This document shows positions 49,900 to 61,344 of a stretch of DNA of 64,000 bases, piece by piece. The notes beneath the pieces are model-generated. The model did not search any database. It saw only the letters and a list, made by a program, of their open reading frames with translations, and had not been told where the DNA came from. The DNA is from Strigamia acuminata (lineage: Eukaryota; Arthropoda; Chilopoda; Geophilomorpha; Linotaeniidae). Every line of letters starts with the position of its first letter. Position 1 is the first letter of the stretch. Made by a program: the position numbers and the translations under genes. Where the stretch lies: the NCBI GenBank assembly GCA_949358305.1, contig OX442314.1:36298211-36362210 (forward strand). The letters are read 5' to 3'.

Positions 49900-52430
49900 A
49901 AGTTTAATTTCCTGATCTTGGAGTCGGTTCCGCGATTTGTGTTCCGACCAATAATTAGATTATCCTCGCAGCGACCTACTGGAACAAAGATTTTGTGGAA
50001 AATCCGCCGTTTTATATATTTTTTTTTCTTTTCCGGTTGTCTCGCACCATGTAATCGACGCGAGTTTTTGAGATTGCGCTCGACCGGACTTTGCGAACAT
50101 TCTCAGAGCGAGCGTTCCGGGCCCTCGCGGATATCCGGAGGGTTCCGGTGTGCGGCATCGGTTTGATTGCGCTCGTTTTATTCTGCGTCGTCACTGGCCA
50201 GACGCGAATGGTCGGAGGGTCGCGTTCGCGACAAATAGGGGCAGTTGGCGCCGACGAGCGCCGGCAGCCCCGACACATTGTTTCAAATAAAGCTCCTGTC
50301 GAGTTGATTCGATTCGATTCGTATCGTGTTAATTTATCTCTGCGATCTACGCGGTGGAAACAATGCCCCGCTCTTCTACCCCGTATTGCGCGCCTCATCG
50401 CGCATTAGATCGCATTTAAACGCGCGTACAATTAAGGGTGACGCGATCACGCCGCTAAATCGACGCACACTTTACTCACGGATGCGCACCGGCACTGAAA
50501 CGTCCAGAAACAAGCTTCTACACGTTTCTACGGCGTCGGCATTGTTTATTTATTTGTTTATTCGTTTACTTATTTATTAATTCATCTATTCGGACCTCGT
50601 GGTGTGCAAATTGCGGAAAGGTCCACTCATTTTTAGCGTTACGGCGGCCTGTGTATTGGTCCCGTGTTCGCAATTCTGACTTGAACGCAGCCAGTCGACC
50701 GAGACCCGACGTCAAATTCGATAGCAACGCGTCGGAATGCAAATAACTATCGACGAAAATTAAAAGTATAATTGTTTAATAAAAGGAAACTGACGTAATG
50801 TTGAAACGCTAAAAAATACGTAAAATTAAGATTCAAATTCGGGTTCGATCCAGGTCAGATTAAGTCAGATCAGATCAGATCCACGAACTCTCGAGGCGCG
50901 ACATGTTTATCGCTTAAAGATACCTGGCGATCGACGATGGGCGGACGACTGGAGTTCGATTTCCCGACCATGGGATCAGTTTCGCGGTTCGTGCTCCATT
51001 GTTTAATGAGATTATCTTCGTTGGGGTCGATCCCAACAAAAAAATTGAAAATAAATTACATTTTACATTTTAGAACTGGCTTCCGGACGCCTCGCACCAT
51101 CCCCGGCGACGCAGTTGTTGTCGTTGGATTCGACCGACTCTGCGGACATTTTCAAACCCAGACCAGACACACTTGTTTCGAACAAGGAGCCATCAAGCGC
51201 TGAGCGCTTAAACGGACCTGTTTCGTCCTTTTCGTGTCTCAATACCCTCGGGGTGTTCGTGGTGGAGTAGATGTCATTTATGCGTTGTAAAAAGTGTTTT
51301 CTCTATTGCATCGGCATACGGGCATACGGGGCAGCTGGTGACGGCAGCCCCCAATAAATTTGTTCCAAAAATAAGTTCCCGTCGAGTCGTGTCGATTTCT
51401 CTTTCTCTCTCTCTCTGGTCCGCCGTGATCGCGCTTCATTGCGCTAAATTGCCGCCAGAACGCGCTACCGTCGCAACAAACATTTTTGGCGTCCATTAAA
51501 GGACGCGGATTACGCGAACGGGCGTCAAATCCCGCGCGCAAACGATCGTGTCGAGTTAAATAAAAGAATAGAAATCGGTGACAAGTGTTGCACGAAACGA
51601 GGCCACGAACGCCTCTATTGGTTTACGATTTTATTTTCACCCCATTGTACTCGACGCGCCAGCGTAGGAGAAGTGAGTTTTCGTCACTACGTTCGATGGA
51701 TTTGCAAACAAACAGACAAACAAACAAACGGTTTCAGACCGTTCCGGGTCCTCGCGGATATTCGGAGGGTTCCGGTGGTGGATTTGTCTCATCACTTTTA
51801 ATCTATCCTGTGTTGTCATCGGCCAAACCAGTGCCGGTTTGCACGGTACAAAGGGTCGTGCAAAGGGTCGCATTCGCGGCAAATAGGGGCAGCTGGTGTC
51901 GACGGACGAGCGCCGGCAGCCCCGACACATTGTTCCAAAAAAAAGCTCCTGTCGGGTTGATTCGATTCGATTCGACTCGTGTTAATTTATCCCTGCGACC
52001 CGCCCCCGTAAATGTCGTAATACGCGGTGGAAACGATGCCCGCTCTTCTACCCCGCATTGCGCGCCTCGTCGCGCACTAGGCCGCGTTCAAACGCGCGTA
52101 CTATTAACGGGTGACGCGATCTCGCCGGTAAGTCGACATGCGCTTTACTCACGAATGCGCGTCGGCACCGAAACGTTCGGAAACATGCTTCCGCAGTGTC
52201 GGCATTGTTCATTTATTAAATTATTTGTTTATTCATTTATTTAAACTCCGTGGTTGATTGATGGGCGTGTGGATTTCGCGATTTGCGTTGGCCCTGTGTT
52301 CACAGTTTTGATTGATTTGAACGCAGCCAATCGAACGAGACCCGACATCAATCTCGATAGCGACGCGTCGGAACGCAAAGAACTGCTCACCGAGAATTGA
52401 AAGTGTAATTGTAAAACAAATAATCAACAA
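49900..52430 (+). repeat. Modular repeat, copies 13-15
   Basis: Copy 13 (about 49900-50960) has the GC-rich hairpin at 50238-50271 and the final modules. Copy 14 (about 50970-51370) has a shortened hairpin region ggggcagctggtgacggcagcccc. Copy 15 (about 51590-52400) has the hairpin at 51886-51923, then cgcgcctcgtcgcgcactaggccgcg and gcgacgcgtcggaacgcaaag. A block at 50630-50720 matches 28590-28650 (ttacggcggcct). No supported genes. Confidence 0.7.
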
Positions 52431-52600
52431 ATAATCAATGTGGAACAATCATCGTGTAATATTTTATTAATAAATTGTATTTTGAAAAAAAAAACAACAA
52501 CAACAACAACAACGACAACTAATTTATCTTTCGATGCGAGTAAATTACAAACTTTGTCTTTGAGTTTTAGTCACCCCAAAAGTTGAATCAAATTTTCAAT

Positions 52601-52862
52601 TTAATTATTAATTCCATCTATCCGTCTGCCTGTCTTCTCCTTGCAGCACCCCGGGTCCGCAGCGATGGGACGCGCGCCGTCGACGAGCGTGTACGTGCTG
52701 AGCGGCCCATTGCCCGGCATCGCAACGGAGCATTTCGAGCGACCAGACTCGGTGTCGTCGTAGAGGAGACACAGACTGCACGTCCTTCTCGTTGACGCAC
52801 CAGGAGCTGATACCATCGTCCACTAGGAGGCAACACGCCACGTCTAGGTTGCAATTAATCAA
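52601..52862 (-). other. Possible exon, Cys-containing, unrecognised
   Basis: The minus strand stays open in overlapping frames. One reads CSLCLLYDDTESGRSKCSVAMPG and ends TGRRIDGINN*, another DVACCLLVDDGISSWCVNEKDVQ. Both have protein-like composition, which may mean an exon with a frameshift or simple chance in GC-rich DNA. (caat)n at 52852-52885 marks its edge. Confidence 0.2.
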
Positions 52863-53512
52863 TCAATCAATCAATCAATCAATCAGTTTAACAAAATCCT
52901 GCAATCATAAAACGTCTGGTTAAAATTCAAATATTTATACATTTTCTGATTATATTTCACCCATCCAACAACTCGTTTCGTTCCAGGTGTCGCGAAACAC
53001 TCGATTTTATATCTAGTCGGTCACTTGTTTTTCTTCCACCTGAAATTCAAGATAAATTAATTCAATTCGTTCAAACCAAATAAATCAACTCGTATTAAAA
53101 AGATTCGATCCGCACTATTTCACTCGGTTTAACATCGTTAACCTGTATGAAAAATAGAAATAAAGTCATAAATCAGTTTTTTTCTACATGCACCGGTAGT
53201 TTCGATGGATGAACGGTCCTTCAGCAATGTTGTGCGAAAAACGATGCACGCAAATTCGTTGAATTTCCTCCAGATTCCGTAACACCAATTCGAGTGGCCT
53301 TATATGTATGCGCGCGCGAGTATGTATGTGTGTGTGTCAACACGCGAGAACGACGCGAGGACTCCGTGTGACATCTGTCGCGAGCAACCGAGAATGACAC
53401 GTAGCAAACCGTCTGCACATCGTGTTTCCTGCAAAAATGAGAACGATCTGTTTTTAATACGCTGTCAGAAGTATGTGACGTGAAAAGAACTCATCTAATT
53501 GCCCTTCCTTTC

Positions 53513-53800
53513 CTATTTTCCACTCTCTGTCGCTTCGTTGTCGACAAATGCGTCCTCGTTGTCCCTTTCTATTTCCAATATAATCGTGAGAGGACCGTGG
53601 TGCGTCCTATTCTCTTCCCGATGGACCCGCGCTAATGTCCTAGAAAAAATGTACACTCTTCAGTTTATTTCCTCGGGATTTATTTGAACTCAGGCATCCG
53701 AATTTTACTCACCTGTTGTGCTTGTTTTCGCGGCTTTTTTTCCTCCCGGGCTCCGTCCTAGTTTGTCGACTCGCGCGACCCGGCTCACTCACTCCTCCGC
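53513..53800 (-). CDS. 3' part of an unrecognised gene
   Basis: Terminal exon 53513-53639 follows an acceptor ttttttctag and reads TLARVHREENRTHHGPLTIILEIERDNEDAFVDNEATESGK*. It joins in phase 2 to an upstream exon ending at 53713 with donor gtgagt, which reads GRASRQTRTEPGRKKSRENKHN. No ATG lies in the open part of that exon, so more exons or a non-coding lead must precede it. A donor gtaagaag near 53880 may belong to one. Family unknown. Confidence 0.4.
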
Positions 53801-54357
53801 ACGGTTATACGCGCCCGTCGAATCTCTGCTGGAGATACTAATGTTTGCAAAAATTTAAAGCAAAGCTCGCACGTTCTTCTTACCTTCCTGCTTGGTTTAG
53901 ACGTCTCGCGTTATGTTATTTGTCTCCATCCGCTGACGCTTATTTCTCGTCGTTTCCAACGGCGGCCATTGCTTTCGTTGCGAATCTTCTCTGTTTTCGG
54001 GTTTTATCAATTCCCGTCCCGAACTGCTCCCGTCAACATCGCTTTTAGACAGTTTGTGCCCGTTTAGACTATCGATTCGAATAAATGTCCATTAGTTCCT
54101 ATCAGTTAATCGAAGCTAGTTAGGTCGTTTTCACGACCCGATGTCACTCAAACGGATTTATTAGCGCCTCTCTACCGTTTTTTGCCCGTTTCAATCGAGT
54201 TTTAGTGTTACCCACTTCTCCCGATGTTCTTCGTCTTTGAAGAATTTACTTATTGTTTACTCTATTCGTCGATAATAAACAGTCAAACTTAAACACCGCC
54301 CAGTCTCTCGTCGCACGCCGGACCAACCGGATGTTACACCTGCATTATTAAAATAGA

Positions 54358-54360
<3 letters not shown>

Positions 54361-54405
<45 letters not shown>

Positions 54406-54534
54406 ACAAACAACGCCATCTATTGGGCGTGAATGCAACACACGATTCCACGGGGTTCCCATTGAATTTATTTACGTGGCCGCGCGTAGATAGTAAATAA
54501 ATGAATAAATAGATAAATAAATAAATAAATAAAT
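54361..54534. repeat. (AAAT)n microsatellites
   Basis: Two long aaat tracts, 54361-54406 and about 54494-54534, followed by a (ta)n palindrome. Frames across them are artefacts. Confidence 0.9.
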
Positions 54535-54609
54535 ACATATATAATATATATTATATATACGCAATGTTCTCTCCATTCGAGTAAACTTGTACTTTTATTG
54601 CCCTTTTGC

Positions 54610-54764
54610 CAGGGCTGGACTGGGAACAAATTTATGGCCGGGAAATCTGGGTGTCCGGGCCACAATTAATGAAGTCAGGACAGGCTACAGCCGGCTGCGA
54701 CAGGCCACAGCGGCCACGGGCCACCGGGAAACTCCCGGTAGCCCGCCGGGCCAGTCCAGCACTG
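54610..54764. mobile_element. hAT-type MITE, 155 bp
   Basis: Termini cagggctggactgg and its inverse ccagtccagcactg are flanked by a perfect 8-bp duplication ccttttgc (54602-54609 and 54765-54772). CAGGG-type ends plus an 8-bp duplication are the hAT signature. It is intact and non-coding, and related to the fragment at 2032-2178. Confidence 0.9.
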
Positions 54765-54772
54765 CCTTTTGC

Positions 54773-55275
54773 ACATGTGGCGTTGCCTCCGGTCAACGTT
54801 TTTGACCCACGATAAAAACTCCAAAATAAACAAATAAGTAAAGGGGACAAAAACCCGAACTTGTTGGTTTGTTTAAACGCGACTGGAGTGAAGTGGGCAT
54901 CACAGCACCCCGCTCACGATCGCGCGCTCGAAATTATAACGGAGCCCAAAATATTATCGTCTGACCCAAAATTGTTTCGTTTTTAATTAAAAAACGATCA
55001 CATAGCCGACTCCAAAACCAAAACATCGTAGCTCTTAAAAACGGATGTAAATCGGAGACTTTGAATCAAAATCATTCGCGGAATCGCCAACAGGTGTCGC
55101 GTCAACAAACTGGTAGCGAGCATACATGAACTGGAAATGGAAGCGGGAAGTTTATGCTCGGTCGCGTCTCCGCAGGTAAATTTGGGCGGCTTTTACGAAT
55201 TTTTGCGATATTTTTTGTCAATGAATCGCGTCCGTGGTCGTACGTGTGCACACGTGTGGTCGTCGAACAACGCAC
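54773..55275. other. Upstream region of the seven-exon gene
   Basis: No gene supported. A short ATG frame at 55126 (MNWKWKREVYARSRLR) ends in a donor-like cag|gtaaattt, but splicing it onward gives stops. It could be a non-coding first exon. Confidence 0.35.
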
Positions 55276-58200
55276 ATGGATTTTTTGTGTTTGGTCGCGG
55301 GAGTGTACGTGAGTGAGCGTTTGCGGTGTAACGTGGATGATTTTTACCCGATCGACGGCGAACGAGGTTTATTAAAATTAGACGAATGTATACATTTTTT
55401 ATTTATTGATTTATATATGCACACGTGTATACCGTATTGGTCCACTCGTTGCCACGCACCGTCGTCGAGCACGGATTTGTGGTCGTTTTCAAATCGCGCG
55501 TTTAGAGCGGAATATGCCGACACAAACGAAAAATGTTTTTATTTTTATTTTTATTTTTTATTTTCTCTCCCTTACAGACATCCGACGCAAACAAAGAGAC
55601 GGAAGGTGGGAAGATGGAAAATGAAAAATTAGAAACCGAGGAGGGGTCAACCGAAGTTGCAACCACGATGACGGTGAGTGGAAAAATTGTCTCACGATTA
55701 ACAATATTATTATTATTATTATTATTGATGAAAAATAGATAAACAAACACATAAATAAATAAATATTTCTGCCTAATTCGCGAAATAAAAATAGAAAATA
55801 ATTTATTTATTTCCGCGCGGACATTAAAAATTGATTCATATCACGTGTAAAAATTTCATTTTTTTAAATTTAATTTTTTTGTCCCATTTATGCGCGATCT
55901 CTTATCTGTGCCAATTTTAAGCAATGACAAACGGTCCCGATTCTCCAACCATTTAACAGCATCGAATGCCAATTGCAAAGTAGTGATCAAATTTTTCTTC
56001 CGACAATTAAATCTGAGATCCGTGGAGAGGGGCCACGTCGGGATAGGAATAAATTCTAATATCCGCGTGGAAATGGGCACGGTCCGGGGTACGGACCCGC
56101 TATTTTCCATTTTTCTAAACTTTCTTTGTTTTATTTTATTTTATTTATTTATTTTTTAAACGCTGATTTATTCATACACATTCGTATCGTTCCAGGACAC
56201 GGAACCGCACGTGGACGAGAGGTTGGTCACTGTGGAAGCGTCGACGGCGGTGAGTGAAAGAATTGGCCCATAATCAAAATTAATTTTGCGAGGATAAGCT
56301 TTCGTTGCTGGTTCTGGCGCGATCGACGCAATTGTGACCCATTCTCCCATGTTTGTGCGCGCGAAAATACGCGAACACGCGCGTCCAATTTTTTGTCGTT
56401 CGACGCCCCGCGTCTCAATTTGTTTTACGTGTCCACTCCCTTCCCTCCCCCCCCCCCATCCCCCCCCCCATTTTTTTTTTTCTTTTAATTGATTTTTCTT
56501 TTTCTTTTTCTATTTTTATTCATTTTTTTATTTTTATTTTTATTTTTTGTTTTTATTTTTATTTTTTTATTTATTATATTTGCTCGTTTTTAATCAGGCC
56601 ACAATGGACACATCTCGACGACGTCCAGTGGAGTCGATTCTGGACGACTCGCAATCGCAACCAACAGAGCCGATGCTGGAGGAATCCCAAGACACGGAAT
56701 TCAGCGAGTCTCAACCCTCCGAGTCCAGGGTGGTGTTGTACCACGAAAGGCTGGTGGAGAGGGTGGTGGAGAGGCGGGTGGATAGGCTGATAGAGAGGCG
56801 GGCAATAATGGAGGCCATCGTTGGAGATGCAGGGACGGTGAGTGAATTAGAATTAGAAAAATAGAAATTATACACCGTATATCTCCAAATAGTGCATCCA
56901 CACGCTATCTGGGGACAAATTTTCTCATGTGTACGATCAGAGGCCCGCGCGCGTTATTCGTGAACTAAAATTGTCCCACCGAAGACACGTGTACAAATCG
57001 AGGATACCGTTTATCTGTAAATAGCGCACCCGTGCGCTATTTAAAAATAAATGGTCCCGTGCGTTATTAAAGACCTGCGCTTCAATTCAAACAAACATGA
57101 AAAATTATAAGATTACGAAATTCGTCAATATTTAACAAAATTAACCAATTTTTTTGTCAAATTTGGTCAAAATTTAGTCAATTTCCATCAAAATTCGTCA
57201 ATTTTCAACAACATTTCGTCAATTTTTTAACAATATCTTCGGAGACTTGACTATTGGTCCCGCGCGTAACGACGATCATGTTTCGGAAACGTAACAATCG
57301 GCCCCATGCGCTATACGGGACCCACACGTTATTCACAAAATCCGCATTCATCCCCACGCCTTAAAACAAGTCCGCGCGCTATCAAAGACCCGCAGAGTAA
57401 TCACAGATATACTGTATACAGTATATGCATTTTTTTTTCTGTTTTGTTTCTTTTTCTTTTCAATCCGTTTGAATATTCACATTTGCTTGTTTCCTGTCAG
57501 GCCGCGTCCGAAGTCATGTCGAACGTCTTGTTTCGAGTCGCACAATGCATCGCGTCTTCCGGGGCACCGGACCATGAACCCGCAACTGCAACGGTAGGCT
57601 AAAGAATCAAAGTCGAGTTTACAAGAGTGTTCTTGACTCTCATGTTTCCGACACGATCGGCGCAGACGAAATGTGAAAACGACCAACCAACGCGCGTCAT
57701 CTCGAGTTAGGCGCGCACATCAAATGCGTGCTCTTTACCGACACATTTAATGTCAGGGTCTATTTAAATTTAATTCATTTATTGGTTAATTTTTTCCTTT
57801 TCTTTTTTTTAGTACAAGTTAGTCATTTTAATTGTGGGCGTCTTTTTGGCCCCCTTTTTTCATTTTTATTTATTTATTTATTTATTTATTTATTTTTTAA
57901 TTATGCACACATTTGTAATTATATTTACTCGTTTCTTACCAGGACGGACCCAACGACGACGGTGCCTTGGACCTATCACAAAGCACGGGGCATTCCGTGT
58001 GGTCATCGAGCCTGCCACAAACGTGAGTTCCACGCGCTCTTCGGGTCTTGCACGCAACGTCTCACAATTTATTTATTTATTTTTTTTTTTTAGAGAAACG
58101 GATGGGACGGCGGATGAGATTGTGGGGGGGGTTGTGGATGAGATCGTGGAGGAGGTGGGGAAGGCGAGGGCGGCGGAAGAGACTGTGTCGGAGACGGAAA

Positions 58201-58775
58201 AGGAGATGGCGGTGGAAGAGACTGTGTCGGAGACGGAGAAGGAGAAGGCGGTGGAAGAGACTGTGTCAGGGAAGGAGGTGGAGAAGGAGACGGTGGTGGA
58301 AGAGACTGTGTCGGAGACGGAGAAGGAGAAGGCGGTGGTAGAGACTGTGTCGGAGACGGAGAAGGAGAAGGCGGTGGAAGAGACTGTGCCGGAGAAGGAG
58401 GTGGAGAAAGAGATGGCGGTGGAAGAGACTGTGTCGGAGACGGAGAAGGAGAAGGCGGTGGAAGAGACTGTGTCGGAGACGGAGAAGGAGAAGGCGGTGG
58501 AAGAGACTGTGTCGGAGACGGAGAAGGAGAAGGAGACGGTGGTGGAAGAGACAGTGGAGGAGATGGGAATAGTGTGGCCGGAGATGGAGGTGGAGTTGGA
58601 GAAGGAGAAGGAGACGTGGAAGGAAACGGCGGTGGAAGAGGCAGTGGAGGAGAAGGAAAAGGAGAAGGAGACGGCGACGGAACCGAAGAAGAGGAAGTGT
58701 GTGAGGAAAGGGGGTGCGAAAAAGAAACGGAAGACCGTTGAGAAGGTGGAAAAGGAAGTATTCGAGGTAACGTAG
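55276..58775 (+). CDS. Unrecognised 425-aa protein, seven exons, coding minisatellite
   Basis: Exons 55276-55308, 55578-55673, 56196-56249, 56598-56837, 57501-57593, 57943-58022 and 58094-58775. All phases agree: five phase-0 junctions, then one phase 2. Exon 1 is short and hydrophobic (MDFLCLVAGVY), too short to be a sure signal peptide. Exons 2-3 are acidic. Exon 4 has Ser-rich sequence and a charged repeat, ERLVERVVERRVDRLIERR. Exon 7 has about ten variants of the 13-residue EETVSETEKEKAV unit, then VEEKEKEKETATEPKKRKCVRKGGAKKKRKTVEK, a strong basic nuclear-type signal. The whole is Glu/Lys-rich and probably disordered or helical. Nearly all donors are gtgagt. The exon-by-exon agreement supports a real gene. 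No known family. Confidence 0.65.
58172..58610 (+). repeat. Coding minisatellite, 39-bp unit
   Basis: Roughly ten copies of a unit like gtggaagagactgtgtcggagacggagaaggagaaggcg, with variants such as gagaaggaggtggagaag. The period of 39 bp keeps the frame. The plus strand is almost pure purine, which also leaves the minus strand open by chance. Confidence 0.9.
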
Positions 58776-58798
58776 TAACTGACCATTTTATTTTGACA

Positions 58799-58847
58799 AT
58801 CAACGTGATCGCGTTCCAATTTGAAATTGAAAAGCGATCACGTTGAT
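58799..58847. other. Perfect 14-bp inverted repeat after the seven-exon gene
   Basis: atcaacgtgatcgc (58799-58812) and gcgatcacgttgat (58834-58847) are exact reverse complements around a 21-nt loop, itself partly palindromic (caatttgaaattg). It lies 24 bp after the stop codon. It could be an RNA hairpin of the 3' UTR or a protein site. Confidence 0.6.
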
Positions 58848-59040
58848 TTGACGTAAATTAATAATTCCCGCGCGCGCACTATAATTTAACCCGCAAATTT
58901 AATTTGCCGCGCGCGCATTGAGCGGATTGATCGTATGAATCCGACCCGCGCACAAACTTGGATTCGACATGCAATATCGTATATTTATTTGCCCGTCTGT
59001 TTGTTCGTTTATTCATTTATTTATTTTTTTTTTTCTCCAG

Positions 59041-60066
59041 TCGTTGCCCAGCACATCAGGGTGCACTTGGACGATGCCAAGCGTTGTGACGGTCCCGTCG
59101 TCACCAGACCTGTCACCGCCGCGGTCGCCACCACTTCAACCAACGGCGACATTAGGCAAAATGCCTTTAATGTGCCCCGTCGTGAGGTTGGAACGGCTGC
59201 AGTTGCCGATCCTCACACCAATGCCACGTCCTGTCATGTCGGCGCCGTGCCCGGTTATGTCGACGCCGTGTTTCACCGTGCCACCATCTGAGCCCATCGC
59301 CCCCCCGCCGCCGCAAGAACAGCAACTGGCGCGTGTCATCGCCAAGCCGCGAAGATCCGCGTCGAAGCGGCCCGCATCACCGTCATGGGAACCCGCGTCG
59401 AAAAGGTCGGAGACTCGAGTCACGCGGTCGACGGAAAAGGTAACCTGTCTGGTCTATTTGTCTTTGATCGTTTGTTCAATCGTTCCTTCCATTTCTTTCA
59501 GATACGAAAGGCATCTGCATCCCAGGGCTCGGTGGTGCCGTCTGGCAGGGCAGGACCGAGTGGGCTTCCGTCCAACCTTCCGTCCAACTTGTCGATGGAG
59601 TTGGATCGACGGTTCGAAGAGTTCCAGAAATGGGTGCTCCGGAAGGTGGGGGAGGTGGAGACGGGGGCGGTGCCAACACGGCAACGACGCCAGGGTGGAG
59701 GGAAAGGAAAGAAGGGAGAAAAACTCCGGACAGAGGGCGGGAAGTCGTTCTATTGTGCTCTGTGCGCCAAACAACCGGGTAATGAGAAACATACATTTGC
59801 TTATTTGTTTGTTTGTTTATTTTTTGTCTAATTTTTATTTTTTTTTTATTTTTTTTTTTTCCTTTCCCCTCCCGCGTACCTTAGGGGTGTCGAAATACGG
59901 ATATTTCAGCGAGGACGCGTACCGCCATTGGCGCCAACATCACCACCTAGACGCAGTTAAGCGCGAGGATGAAATCTCCAAGAGAGTCAGGAAGCATCTG
60001 CGGGACTATTCGCGTAGACCCGATCTCCTGTTGCCGGTGGGTATTTAATCAATTAGTCGATTCGTT

Positions 60067-60101
<35 letters not shown>

Positions 60102-61116
60102 TTAATTTATTTATTTATTTATTTATTTTTTCCTCTGTTTCCTAGAAGTTGAAAAAAATGCACAAGGCCCTGAAACGGTGCCCATTCTGCATTGCGAGGC
60201 CTGTGGTTGACCGACTAGAGGACCACTGGTTGGTCAAACACAGATATCGCATTGCATGGGCACCGGGGATGGGAGAGGGAGAGGGAGAGCGCGTCGGAGA
60301 CAACGACGACGACGACGACGACAACGACGGTGATTCGGCGTCACGTTCATCATCTTTTCAACGAGGCGATGCGCAGGGAGAGGAACGGGTGTTGCGATCG
60401 AGGGTGGTTCCCGTCGCGGAAGGGGGCAGCGAACCCAACAGCGATCCCAACTATTGGGACGATAACCACGAAATGAAAATCTTTCGCGACGGGAGCATGC
60501 GGTTCTCCATTCATTCGCTTACTCTCCTGCTCGCTCTTTACGATACGGGCTCAGGTTCAGGCGGAACAAGTATATATATTTTTATTTTTATTTTTATTTT
60601 TATTTTTATTTATTTATTTATGTATATATTTTTTTTATTTTTTATTTTTTTTTTTAGTATTGGGGCGATCCCGACATCAAGACCCACTTACTCCGGATGC
60701 TGGGGATGTTAAACCAATGGAACGACATGTCGGTGAGTGAATCTACCGCGCGCGTCTACGTCGACACTTTTCGGATATTGATTTTCCCGTTTTATTTGCA
60801 GAATAAAGATTTCTCGTTCGTTGATGAGGTGCTGATGAAGGAGAGGTTTGTCGTCGTCGGCGAGCCCGAGAACGACGAAGGAGAGGGGTGTGGAGAAGAG
60901 AGACGCCGGGAAGAAGAGCGTGAAACAGGTGAAAGGTGTGAAGAGGAAAAAGAAGACGACGAAGATTACAGAAACTCTGAATTTGAGGACGATGCGGAAA
61001 GTGATGAGGACGAAGACGAAGAAAAGAAACTGGCGAGGAAGGAGAAAGAGAAACGGGCAAGGAGCAAGAGAAAGAGGAAAGGAAAGGGAAAGTCGAGCGC
61101 CGGAAAGAAAAAGTGA
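59041..61116 (+). CDS. Split double zinc-finger protein with acidic tail (family member 2)
   Basis: Coding exons: 59041-59439 (Pro/Ser-rich, phase 0 entry at TCG), 59502-59778, 59885-60036, 60146-about 60569, 60658-60732 and 60802-61116. The middle exons match the gene at 32445-32993: SFYCALCAKQP ending in phase 1, then AYRHWRQHH...VRKHLRDYSRRPDLLLP ending in phase 0, then KLKKMHKALKRCPFC...LEDHWLVKH. Finger 1 is again split by the intron. Added here are a long Pro-rich N-terminus, a YWDD.../YWGD... helical part and an acidic-basic tail (DEDEDEEKKLARKEKEKRARSKRKRK). Exon 4 ends in phase 1 while exons 5-6 read well only in phase 0, so a donor is misplaced or there is a 1-bp lesion. The ATG exon was not found. 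Likely nuclear. Confidence 0.6.
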
Positions 61117-61271
61117 ATTCGCCTAATCTGCTCCTCAAATGTACGAATACATGTTTTAAATTTAATTTTAATTTATTTCACTCCTTTAAAACTCGTTCTT
61201 TTTTTACAGACAAATGGGCACGTCGGTGTTTGATAGCGACGCAATCGTGTTGTTCGTTGTTCGAGCGCATC

Positions 61272-61305
61272 ATTTTTCGGCACCCCCAATCACAACGATG
61301 TCTTC
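61272..61305 (-). pseudogene. Thymidine kinase relic
   Basis: The minus strand reads gaagacatcgttgtg...gccgaaaaat, matching 30 of 34 bases of the TK gene at its EDVVVIGGAEK motif; three of the four differences are silent. Upstream on the minus strand gaggctgccacattc resembles the EAAF part of TK in a shifted frame. A stop follows AEK. It looks like a decayed, frameshifted TK fragment, possibly somewhat longer than the block given. Confidence 0.55.
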
Positions 61306-61344
61306 TCTCGCACACGTGGAATGTGGCAGCCTCGTCCACGTCGA

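Noticed and set aside
55126-55180. MNWKWKREVYARSRLR as first coding exon of the seven-exon gene
   Set aside because: Its phase-2 donor leads into a stop when joined to the exon at 55578; the ATG exon at 55276-55308 joins cleanly in phase 0.
58073-58819. Minus-strand frames of 237-248 residues rich in Ser/Pro/Thr
   Set aside because: They are the antisense of the purine-rich coding minisatellite. The plus strand joins in phase to six further exons, so the antisense openness is a composition effect.
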